NCBI RefSeq assembly: GCF_021532625.1
Contig: NZ_JAKGAR010000003.1
Span: 434,001 to 498,000, forward strand
From: Octadecabacter algicola
GTDB lineage: Bacteria > Pseudomonadota > Alphaproteobacteria > Rhodobacterales > Rhodobacteraceae
Reading direction: 5' to 3'
Length of the DNA: 64,000 bases
This document shows, piece by piece, positions 33,564 through 41,668 of the stretch. Numbering within the stretch: the stretch's first letter is position 1; every line of letters starts with the position of its first letter. The notes beneath the pieces were generated by a model, which was not told where the DNA came from, made no database searches, and saw nothing but the letters and a program-made list of their open reading frames with translations. The position numbers were made by a program, and so were the translations under genes.

Positions 33564-34934
33564 ATGGCGCAGCCCCAGCGCGAAGTTTTCGAAAGTCACA
33601 AACGAAGCAACTGGGTACGAATGCGTACACTGGTTATATTGCGATGGTTCGCGGTCATTGGACAAATCGGTGCGATATTGGTCGCAATCTACGTGTTTGG
33701 TCTATCCCTCGAGATCGGGTTGATCGCAGTCGTCGTCGCACTCCCGGTTCTTTTGAATCTGGTATCGATGTTTTTGTATCCAGAAAGCCGCCGTCTCGCA
33801 GAAGGTGAAGCAGGTCTTATGATCGGATTTGATCTCTTGCAGCTAGGTGTGTTGTTGTATCTGACAGGCGGGCTTAACAACCCGTTTACTCTACTGATCC
33901 TCGCTCCTGTAACTGTGGCATCTACCGTTTTGCCACTACGCAGTACGATGGTTTTGGGGGCAATCACCTTAGCAATTATTACGCTTTTACGTTCCCAAAG
34001 CTTGCCCATAAAAACGGCGGGTGGGTTCGAACTTTTGTTACCCGATTTATTCGTGTTCGGCTTCTGGGTCGCCCTTATGATCGGCGTCGTGTTCGTCGCT
34101 GTCTATGCGCGACAGGTTACGCAGGAAACTCTGTCGATGGGGGAAGCCTTAGCCGCAACACAAATGGCGTTAGCGCGGGAGCAAAAATTGACAGACCTTG
34201 GTGGGGTCGTCGCTGCGGCAGCACATGAATTGGGTACACCGTTAGCAACCATTAAGCTCGTCAGCAGTGAGCTTGTTGATGAACTTGAGGGCAAAGAAGA
34301 ACTACAGGAAGACGCTCGTCTAATACGTGAACAAGCAGACAGGTGTCGCGATATTCTCCAATCGATGGGGCGGGCTGGTAAGGAAGATCACCTTCTGCGG
34401 CATGCCCTTTGGGAAACAGTTATCCGAGAAGCGAGCGAGCCGCACTTAGACCGCGGTAAGGTGGTTAGGATTTCTATCAACCCACCAAATGAAGGTGACT
34501 GGCGACAGCCCACTATAACGCGCAGCCCCGAAATCATTCACGGTGTCCGAAACCTTGTACAGAACGCAGTCGATTTCGCAGAGAGTACCGTACGGGTAAA
34601 CGTTTCGTGGACTGACAATTTGCTGACTTTGCAGATCAACGATGATGGGCCAGGGTTCCCGCAGTCTGTATTGGGTCGCATCGGAGACCCGTTCGTTCGA
34701 CGTCGACGAGCCGACGGCCGCGGTGGACAGCGACCCGGTTATCAAGGCATGGGACTTGGCTTGTTCATCGCCAAGACATTGCTTGAGAGATCAGGTGCCA
34801 CAATAAGCTTTGCGAATGCCGGACCGCAAAGTGGATCAGGGCGGGAGCGTGGCGCACTTATTAGCGTTCAGTGGCCTCGTGCAAGCATTGAGGCATCCCA
34901 AGGGGCGTTAGGCGACAACACGCCAATCACCTAG
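33564..34934 (+). CDS. regB: Redox sensor histidine kinase RegB (PrrB/ActS)
   Basis: A 456-residue membrane histidine kinase. Six hydrophobic segments fill about residues 22-180; the GGLNNPF loop at 102-108 is the conserved quinone-sensing site. The phosphorylated histidine is H221 in AAAHELGTPLATI, and C261 in QADRCRDIL matches the redox-active cysteine of RegB. The ATP-binding domain has the N box near NLVQNAVDFAE and the GMGLGLFIAKTLLE G box. It phosphorylates RegA when electron flow to oxygen falls. I chose the ATG at 33564 (MAQPQREVFE) by family start; an open frame to 33477 overlaps the promoter gap. Confidence 0.95.
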   Translation: MAQPQREVFESHKRSNWVRMRTLVILRWFAVIGQIGAILVAIYVFGLSLEIGLIAVVVALPVLLNLVSMFLYPESRRLAEGEAGLMIGFDLLQLGVLLYLTGGLNNPFTLLILAPVTVASTVLPLRSTMVLGAITLAIITLLRSQSLPIKTAGGFELLLPDLFVFGFWVALMIGVVFVAVYARQVTQETLSMGEALAATQMALAREQKLTDLGGVVAAAAHELGTPLATIKLVSSELVDELEGKEELQEDARLIREQADRCRDILQSMGRAGKEDHLLRHALWETVIREASEPHLDRGKVVRISINPPNEGDWRQPTITRSPEIIHGVRNLVQNAVDFAESTVRVNVSWTDNLLTLQINDDGPGFPQSVLGRIGDPFVRRRRADGRGGQRPGYQGMGLGLFIAKTLLERSGATISFANAGPQSGSGRERGALISVQWPRASIEASQGALGDNTPIT

Positions 34935-34994
34935 GTTTTAACGCGTAATTAACCAAATCAACTCATCGTGGCCTTCGAGAAGTCGGAGGTCGCG

Positions 34995-36596
34995 ATGGAA
35001 AGATATGGTTTTCTAGATATTGGTATCGCTGTTTTTGTCGGTGCGGCCATTGCCTGTGCATTGCTCTTGGTTTGGGTCCGCTTAAATAGAACCTCTTCAA
35101 TCGCGGCACGGGCACTTCTGACAGAAGCAGAAGATACCGTAACCTTCTTGTTTGATGATGATCACCTTATTGATCTGACGCCGCGTGCGCGCTCACTAAT
35201 GTCCCACGGTGACAATTTGCGATCGGATTGGGAAAACCTATTGTCTCTCTTGTCGGCTCGGTTTCCGCATATGCGTTCCCAATGCAGCGACCTTGCTAGC
35301 GTGGGAAAGAAGACCATTACAGCGAATGATAATCAGCATGGTTGGATCGAAGCCGAGTATTGGAATGGGATTGCCCGAATTACCTTGGTTCAGGACCAAA
35401 TTCACCCAGATGAAACACTCGACCCTTTGTCGGCCGAAGCGTTAGAGCATGAGTTGGAAACTCTACGGAGCATCGGTGAAGACTCCCCTCAATTGATTTG
35501 GAAACGCGACGCAGAAGGCGTGCTAGTCTGGGCGAACCGCGCCTATATCGAACTTTCGGAAGCAATCTATCCAGTTGGCCCTCATGATATCTTGCCGTGG
35601 CCACCGCGCGCTGTTTTTGACGACTCCATCGCTCCCGCTGGCAATGCGCCCTTGATCGACCTGAAGCGTGTTGATGCCCCCGACTCCGATGATCCGATCT
35701 GGTACGAAGTAACCAGTCTCAAACGCGGCACGAACACCATCCACTTCGCGGTCGATGCCACAGCAGTGGTTGCAGCCCGTGAAGCTCAACGAACATTTGT
35801 TCAGACTCTTACAAAAACGTTCGCGCAACTCTCTGTTGGTTTGGCAATTTTTGACGAAGATCGACGTTTGGTCCTATTCAACCCTGCATTGATCGATCTA
35901 ACCGGTCTTCCAGCAGAGTTCCTCATCAATCGGCCAACTCTTTTTTCGGTCCTCGATCGTTTGCGAGACCAAAATATGATCCCAGAACCAAAAAACTATA
36001 AGACTTGGCGTGATCAGGTCGCCGCATTGGAAGCGGCTGCTGAACAAGGTAGCTACAATGAAATGTGGTCACTCCCAAATGGGCAAACACTGCGGGTAAC
36101 TGGCAATCCACATCCAAATGGCGCCATCGCTGTATTGTTGGAAGATATTAGCGATGAGGTTTCCCTGACACGTAAGTATAGATCCCAGATCGACACAACA
36201 ACGGCCACGATCGACAACCTTATAGTCCCCGTCGTTGTATTTTCTTCTTCAGGATCGCTGATCTTAGCAAACTCCGCCTATCGTCAACTCTGGGGGCCTC
36301 GACAGGGTGGCTCTGTGAGCAATCAGGATTTCACAGATGAAATAGAAACATGGCAAGCAATGTCTGCGCCATCTCCTGTTTGGTTGAAGCTTAAGGAAAC
36401 GCTGGCGCGTCGTTCTTCTGACATGCCTTGGAACGGGAGCATTTGGTTGGATAGTCATGTGGAAGTTATCTGCCATTACGCTCCACTGCCCGATGGCAAT
36501 CATCAAATTACCTTTATTCCATCAGCCAATGAGAACCAGCCGGATGGACAGATCGAAACACTGAAATTACAAGAGAGCCAGACTCTGACAAGCTGA
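34995..36596 (+). CDS. divL: DivL-like PAS-domain protein without kinase domains
   Basis: A 533-residue protein with one N-terminal membrane segment (about 8-30) and three to four PAS-type domains: about 170-260 (DSPQLIWKRDAEGVLVWANR), 285-390 (LSVGLAIFDEDRRLVLFNPA) and 405-500 (VPVVVFSSSGSLILANSAYR). No histidine-box or HATPase motif follows. It lies directly before tsaE, as divL does in Caulobacter, and Rhodobacter carries a PAS-only DivL that acts in the CckA-ChpT-CtrA phosphorelay, which controls motility and gene transfer agent. The ATG at 34995 has GGAGG five bases upstream. The assignment rests on context and architecture. Confidence 0.72.
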   Translation: MERYGFLDIGIAVFVGAAIACALLLVWVRLNRTSSIAARALLTEAEDTVTFLFDDDHLIDLTPRARSLMSHGDNLRSDWENLLSLLSARFPHMRSQCSDLASVGKKTITANDNQHGWIEAEYWNGIARITLVQDQIHPDETLDPLSAEALEHELETLRSIGEDSPQLIWKRDAEGVLVWANRAYIELSEAIYPVGPHDILPWPPRAVFDDSIAPAGNAPLIDLKRVDAPDSDDPIWYEVTSLKRGTNTIHFAVDATAVVAAREAQRTFVQTLTKTFAQLSVGLAIFDEDRRLVLFNPALIDLTGLPAEFLINRPTLFSVLDRLRDQNMIPEPKNYKTWRDQVAALEAAAEQGSYNEMWSLPNGQTLRVTGNPHPNGAIAVLLEDISDEVSLTRKYRSQIDTTTATIDNLIVPVVVFSSSGSLILANSAYRQLWGPRQGGSVSNQDFTDEIETWQAMSAPSPVWLKLKETLARRSSDMPWNGSIWLDSHVEVICHYAPLPDGNHQITFIPSANENQPDGQIETLKLQESQTLTS

Positions 36597-36636
36597 TTAC
36601 GCTTGCAGGGAAAACCATGCCGCATAATGTTGGCTC

Positions 36637-37107
36637 ATGGCAAAAACCACAACCATACTTAGGCTCCAATCAGAGTCCGAAACTGCCCAATTGGGGCAAA
36701 CCCTCGCCCAAATTGCAGAGCCGGGAGATTGCTTCCTGTTACGTGGGCAAATCGGCGTAGGAAAGTCATCGCTGGCTCGTTCTTTTATACGCGCGATTCT
36801 TGGACCCGACGTTGAAGTTCCGTCACCGACGTTCACATTGGTACAATCCTACGATTACGGCGATGTCGAGATATGGCATGCCGATCTTTATCGATTAGGC
36901 GACCCACAAGAAGCCGTAGAACTTGGCCTAGTTGACGCGTTCGAGGACCACATTTGCTTGATTGAATGGCCTGAGCTTCTTGGTGATATGGTTCCCAACA
37001 CTGCACTGGATATCTATCTTGAAATCTCAGATGACGCCCACCTTTGTACCATTACTTTTGATGAAACGTGGGCAAATCGAATGCGGGTGTTTGTAGAAGA
37101 TGCGTAG
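36637..37107 (+). CDS. tsaE: tRNA threonylcarbamoylation ATPase TsaE
   Basis: A 156-residue P-loop ATPase that drives turnover of the TsaB-TsaD complex in making t6A at tRNA position 37. The P-loop is LRGQIGVGKSSLARSFI (about 36-52), followed by SPTFTLVQSYDYGDVEIWH with the family aspartate and histidine near 65-85 and the LIEWPELLGD segment near 106. The normal family length is about 150 residues. It overlaps the amgK start by eight bases, so it is coupled to cell-wall recycling genes. Confidence 0.94.
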   Translation: MAKTTTILRLQSESETAQLGQTLAQIAEPGDCFLLRGQIGVGKSSLARSFIRAILGPDVEVPSPTFTLVQSYDYGDVEIWHADLYRLGDPQEAVELGLVDAFEDHICLIEWPELLGDMVPNTALDIYLEISDDAHLCTITFDETWANRMRVFVEDA

Positions 37108-38053
37108 CGAAATTGTATCAGATTGGCTAGAACAGTCCCCTTGGGCGAAATGGCAAAGGCATGCCATGACCGGCGACGCATCTGCGCGTCGCTACGAAAG
37201 ACTCAGGAACCCGTCAGGTGACAGCGTGATCCTTATGGATGCTCAACCCGACGTTTGTGGAAGTCAGGCTCAATTTGTCGAGATTTCCAAACATTTAGTC
37301 GACATAGGGCTTTGCGCACCCAAGATACTAAACTGGGACAGCTCTCTTGGGCTTATGGTTCTTGAAGACTTGGGTCAGATCGATTTTGCCCGTCACCTGC
37401 AAGAACATCCAGACGATGAACGACGGCTCTACGACGCTGCCGTTGATGTCTTGATCGAACTAGGGCGAACACCTCCTCTTGCTGGCTTACAGCAAATGAC
37501 ACCCACTGTAGGCGCCGAAATGATCGACATTGGTTTTGAATGGGCCGCAATCGAAAAGTCCCCGTCCCTTGCTGAGGACATAAAATCAGAACTGACCACG
37601 CTCCTATCTTCTGTTTCTCCAAACCCTGCGACGTTGTCTCTACGCGATTTCCATGCTGAAAACCTAATCTGGCGACCAAACGAAATCGATAACGGATCCG
37701 TTGGGCTGCTCGACTTTCAGGATGCGTTTATCACACACCCTACTTACGATCTTGCGTCGCTCTTGCGTGATGCACGGCGTGACGTTGATCCAAATTTGGT
37801 TGATCCGCTAGTGGAACGGTTAGGGGGCGGCGAAGAAATGTTTCTGGCTTTTCACGTCATGGCCGTGCAGCGAAACCTGCGGATCTTAGGGATTTTCGAG
37901 CGTTTAGCGCGCCGCGATGGTAAGATCGGCTATCTAGACCTAATCCCACGCGTGCGTGACCACCTAAAAACCGACCTTGAAGCGCCGTGCCTTGCCCGAC
38001 TTGCACCCCTTGTGCAGCGGGCGTTCAAGATTCCCGAAGGAGACATCGTATGA
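37100..38053 (+). CDS. amgK: Aminoglycoside phosphotransferase-fold sugar kinase (AmgK-like)
   Basis: A 317-residue kinase of the APH fold. The N-terminal GDASARRYERL is the nucleotide-binding strand; the catalytic loop is LRDFHAENLIW near residue 193 and the metal-binding motif LLDFQDAFI near 209. In Pseudomonas and Caulobacter the AmgK enzyme phosphorylates N-acetylmuramic acid and GlcNAc at C1 in a recycling route that bypasses de novo UDP-MurNAc synthesis. The directly following murU-like gene (ATGA overlap) encodes the next step, which strongly supports this assignment over aminoglycoside resistance. Confidence 0.86.
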   Translation: MRSEIVSDWLEQSPWAKWQRHAMTGDASARRYERLRNPSGDSVILMDAQPDVCGSQAQFVEISKHLVDIGLCAPKILNWDSSLGLMVLEDLGQIDFARHLQEHPDDERRLYDAAVDVLIELGRTPPLAGLQQMTPTVGAEMIDIGFEWAAIEKSPSLAEDIKSELTTLLSSVSPNPATLSLRDFHAENLIWRPNEIDNGSVGLLDFQDAFITHPTYDLASLLRDARRDVDPNLVDPLVERLGGGEEMFLAFHVMAVQRNLRILGIFERLARRDGKIGYLDLIPRVRDHLKTDLEAPCLARLAPLVQRAFKIPEGDIV

Positions 38054-38730
38054 GTAAGCCAACGGCCGTTCTTTTGTTTGCTGCTGGCCTCGGTACACGC
38101 ATGGCGCCCCTCACGGACACCCAACCTAAGCCGATGGTCAAAGTTGCTGGCCGACCCCTCCTTGATCATGCGCTTGTCTGGTGTGATGAGCTCCGACGGG
38201 TCGTCAACACACACTACTTTCCCGATCAAATTCAAGCCCACCTGGCTGGCACCGGCATCCTGGTTTCTGACGAAACAGATCAATTGCTCGAAACGGGGGG
38301 CGGCCTCAAACGAGCCATGCCGCTGTTGGATAGTAATCCGGTTTTCACCATGAACACCGACGCCTGCTGGAGAGGTTCAAATCCAGTGAGTGTTCTATCC
38401 CAAGTTTGGCGACCAGAAATGGAAGCTTTGTTGCTTATGATTCCGCGCCACGCCGCCGTTGGCCATAAAGGGTCTGGTGATTTCGATATCGGTGCGACAG
38501 GCCGACTGTCACGTGGTTCTGATTTTGTTTATTCCGGCGTTCAAATCATCCACACAGATCGACTGGCGGACATCAAGGAAGACGCCTTCTCAATGTGGAG
38601 TCTTTGGGGTGGGATGTTGGCTCGGGGTGGCATGTTCGGTGCTGTCTATGACGGTGATTGGTGTGATGTGGGGCGCCCCGAAAGCATCCCGTTGGCTGAG
38701 GCGATGTTAGAAGGAAAAATTGATGTTTAG
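38050..38730 (+). CDS. murU: Nucleotidyltransferase, MurNAc-1-phosphate uridylyltransferase-like (MurU)
   Basis: A 226-residue nucleotidyltransferase with the family start LLFAAGLGTRMAPLTDTQPK, followed by PMVKVAGRPLLDHAL; the metal-binding aspartate lies in FTMNTDACW near residue 102, and the end has YDGDWCDVGRPESIP. In relatives MurU converts MurNAc-1-phosphate to UDP-MurNAc, the second step after AmgK. The ATG at 38050 overlaps the amgK stop, and the stop overlaps the addB start. The product is cytoplasmic. Confidence 0.86.
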   Translation: MSKPTAVLLFAAGLGTRMAPLTDTQPKPMVKVAGRPLLDHALVWCDELRRVVNTHYFPDQIQAHLAGTGILVSDETDQLLETGGGLKRAMPLLDSNPVFTMNTDACWRGSNPVSVLSQVWRPEMEALLLMIPRHAAVGHKGSGDFDIGATGRLSRGSDFVYSGVQIIHTDRLADIKEDAFSMWSLWGGMLARGGMFGAVYDGDWCDVGRPESIPLAEAMLEGKIDV

Positions 38731-41668
38731 CCCAACGGAAGGGCCGCGTGTTTTTGCGGCTCCTTTAGGCGTGGATTTTACCACCGCATTGCACGATGGC
38801 CTTCGTAAACGATTTGAAGCGCTCGCACCTGAAGACGTGGCCAAGGTTGAGATTTTTGTAAACACACGCCGTATGCAACGGCGCCTGATTGAGCTTTTCC
38901 ATAGTGGGGATGCTCTGCTGTTGCCAAAGATACGACTTGTCACTGATCTCGGTTCAGACGTTGGATTAAACGATATTCCTCCAGCAGTTGCGCCGTTGAA
39001 AAGGCGGCTAGAAGTGGCGCAGCTTGTCAAAGGGCTGTTGGCCGCTGATCCGACACTTGCCGCGCAAACCGCGGCATTTGATCTAGCTGATAGCTTGGTC
39101 GCCTTGATGGGAGAGATGCAGGGCGAAGGCGTGCCCCCAGATGCAATCGCGGGCTTGGACGTCACCGACCAGTCTGGACACTGGCAACGCGCGCTATCGT
39201 TCATTCAACTCGTGCAGCGCTATTTTGATAACGACACTCAACTGGACGTCGAAGGACGCCAACGACGTGTCGTGGAAGCACAAATCGAACGCTGGGCAGG
39301 TTCGCCTCCTCAGTATCCAATCATTGTAGCGGGCTCCACGGGGTCCCGAGGTGCGACATCAATGTTCATGCAGTCAGTGGCAAAGCTGCCGCAAGGGGCT
39401 GTTGTTTTGCCCGGTGTGGACTTGGATCTACCAGATGCAGTTTGGGACAAACTTGATCCGCTGGATGGCGGCGAAGATCACCCCCAATACCGTTTCAAAG
39501 CATTCTGTGACGCGCTCGACATACCGGTGAACAGCCTAAAGATTTGGCATGGCACAATGAATGAAAGAGCTGATCGAACAGCTTTGATTTCTCTTTCGTT
39601 AAGACCCGCACCCGTCACTGATCAATGGATCAAAGACGGGCCCGCCTTGGGTGATCTGCTTGCGGCAACGCAAGATATGACATTGATCGAGGCCCCAACC
39701 CCCCGAGCCGAGGCAGACGCTATTGCGGTTCAGCTGCGCCAAGCCGTTGAAGATGGTGAAACTGCAGCGCTTATAACACCAGATCGAGTGCTGACACGTC
39801 AGGTTACCGCTGCTCTCGATCGTTGGGATATTGTTCCTGACGACAGCGCAGGTCTGCCGCTTCAATTGACGGCCTCCGGACGGTTCTTACGACATGTCGC
39901 AGAGCTTTTCTGCGAACCTTTGTCGGCGGAGAGTCTATTGGTTCTATTGCGTCACCCACTTAGCAACTCAGGTAGCTCGGATCGCGGTCAACATAACCTC
40001 CATACCAACAGCCTTGAAATGGAATTGCGCCGGAATGGCCCACCCTTCCCAACACATGAAAGCCTAACCCAATGGGCGATTGCCACGGCTGATCGCCACC
40101 CCGATCGACCAGCTTGGGTTGCCTGGGTGTGCGACGCCATTATGGGATTAAATGGGGCGGACCAACGGCCATTGGGAAGAATTGTCGACCAGCACTGGCG
40201 GGTCGCAGAAAATTTATCTGCGGGACCGCGCGCAGAGGGCTCTGGGGAAGTCTGGCTAAAACCAGCAGGCCGCGAAGCACTTCGGGTAATGTCAGAATTG
40301 CGAACTCACGCCGATGCTGGCGGAGAGATGACTCCGCGGGAATACCGACAACTTGTCAATTCTGTTTTGTCAGGTGGTGAAGTACGTGACCGCGACAAAG
40401 GACACCCTCAAGTTCTAATATGGGGTACGCTTGAGGCCCGGGTACAGGCAGCGGACATTGTTATTCTAGCTGGGTTGAACGAAGGTACATGGCCCGAGGC
40501 GCCAACCCCCGATCCTTGGCTGAACCGGCCATTACGTATGCAAGCTAACTTGCTTCTGCCTGAACGTCGGATCGGGTTAAGCGCGCATGATTATCAGCAA
40601 GCGGTCTGCGCCAAGAAGGTGGTTCTGAGCCGAGCCATTCGTTCCGATGAAGCTGAAACCGTGCCAAGTCGCTGGGTGAATCGGCTGACCAATTTGCTGG
40701 GCGGTTTGACGGCGAAAGACGGACCAGAATGCTTAAAGAGGATGCGCGCTCGTGGGGATGCATTTCTTGCGCTCGCAGAGGCCATCGCGGCACCCGAACA
40801 AACAATAGACCCTGCCCCGCGCCCGTCCCCTGCACCGCCTGCCGCTGCACGTCCCAATCAATTGTCTGTAACTCAGATCAAGACGCTAATCCGCGATCCT
40901 TACGCGATCTATGCCCGCAAAATACTAAAACTAAATTCGCTTGACCCATTGTCTCAGTCTGCCGACGCTCCTTTAAGGGGCGTAATCGTCCATGAAATCC
41001 TTGAGCGTTTCATAAAGGATGCGGTTGATCCAAGTGACATCAATGCGACCGAACAGTTCATGCAGATTGCAGACGAGGTTTTGTTGAAGCATTGTCCATG
41101 GCCCGCTGCCCGTTCGATGTGGCGTGCAAGGGTCGCATATTTCGTACCTCATTTCTTGGCTGAGGAACAAAAACGTCAGGCGAGTTCTACCAATGTAGAC
41201 ACCGAAATGTGGGGCGAACTGAACTTTCCGAAGATCGGGTTTTCGCTAACTGGCACGGCCGATAGGATCGACTTGTCTGATGACGGGGAAGCATTGATAT
41301 ATGACTATAAGACAGGCAATCCCCCTACTCAGAAACAGCAAAAAGAATTTGATAAGCAGCTGTTGCTAGAAGCCGCCATGGTAGAAAAAGGTGCCTTCAA
41401 ACCGCTCGGCGTCACACGCACCAAAGCTGCAGTATACATCGGTTTGGGGAGTGGTTTGAAAGACCAAGACGCGCCGTTGAAGGACACATCTACCGAAGAG
41501 ATTTTGACCCGCTTCGAGAGCCTGATTGCCAAGTGGATGGACCCCTCGAAAGGCTACACATCACGACGCGCAAACGAGACGCTTACGTTTGAAGGCGACT
41601 ACGACCACCTCGCAAGGTACGGCGAATGGGATGAAACAAATGATCCCGTTGTGGAGGATTTGGCATGA
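38723..41668 (+). CDS. addB: Double-strand break repair protein AddB
   Basis: A 981-residue alphaproteobacterial AddB, partner of AddA in the RecBCD-like helicase-nuclease. The C-terminal nuclease of the PD-(D/E)XK type shows GTADRIDLSDDGEALIYDYK with the catalytic acidic-lysine set near residue 855. The middle has inactive UvrD-like helicase features (VIVAGSTGSRGATSMFMQ near 200, VILAGLNEGTWPEAPTPDPW near 580). I chose the ATG at 38723 with AAGGA seven bases upstream; it overlaps the murU stop. The stop overlaps addA by four bases. Confidence 0.94.
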   Translation: MFSPTEGPRVFAAPLGVDFTTALHDGLRKRFEALAPEDVAKVEIFVNTRRMQRRLIELFHSGDALLLPKIRLVTDLGSDVGLNDIPPAVAPLKRRLEVAQLVKGLLAADPTLAAQTAAFDLADSLVALMGEMQGEGVPPDAIAGLDVTDQSGHWQRALSFIQLVQRYFDNDTQLDVEGRQRRVVEAQIERWAGSPPQYPIIVAGSTGSRGATSMFMQSVAKLPQGAVVLPGVDLDLPDAVWDKLDPLDGGEDHPQYRFKAFCDALDIPVNSLKIWHGTMNERADRTALISLSLRPAPVTDQWIKDGPALGDLLAATQDMTLIEAPTPRAEADAIAVQLRQAVEDGETAALITPDRVLTRQVTAALDRWDIVPDDSAGLPLQLTASGRFLRHVAELFCEPLSAESLLVLLRHPLSNSGSSDRGQHNLHTNSLEMELRRNGPPFPTHESLTQWAIATADRHPDRPAWVAWVCDAIMGLNGADQRPLGRIVDQHWRVAENLSAGPRAEGSGEVWLKPAGREALRVMSELRTHADAGGEMTPREYRQLVNSVLSGGEVRDRDKGHPQVLIWGTLEARVQAADIVILAGLNEGTWPEAPTPDPWLNRPLRMQANLLLPERRIGLSAHDYQQAVCAKKVVLSRAIRSDEAETVPSRWVNRLTNLLGGLTAKDGPECLKRMRARGDAFLALAEAIAAPEQTIDPAPRPSPAPPAAARPNQLSVTQIKTLIRDPYAIYARKILKLNSLDPLSQSADAPLRGVIVHEILERFIKDAVDPSDINATEQFMQIADEVLLKHCPWPAARSMWRARVAYFVPHFLAEEQKRQASSTNVDTEMWGELNFPKIGFSLTGTADRIDLSDDGEALIYDYKTGNPPTQKQQKEFDKQLLLEAAMVEKGAFKPLGVTRTKAAVYIGLGSGLKDQDAPLKDTSTEEILTRFESLIAKWMDPSKGYTSRRANETLTFEGDYDHLARYGEWDETNDPVVEDLA

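Noticed and set aside
37100-38053. Aminoglycoside resistance kinase
   Set aside because: The APH fold is real, but the coupled murU-like gene points to sugar recycling (AmgK).
38375-38395. TTCAAATCC string resembling a tRNA T-loop
   Set aside because: It lies inside the murU-like coding frame and no acceptor or anticodon stem surrounds it.
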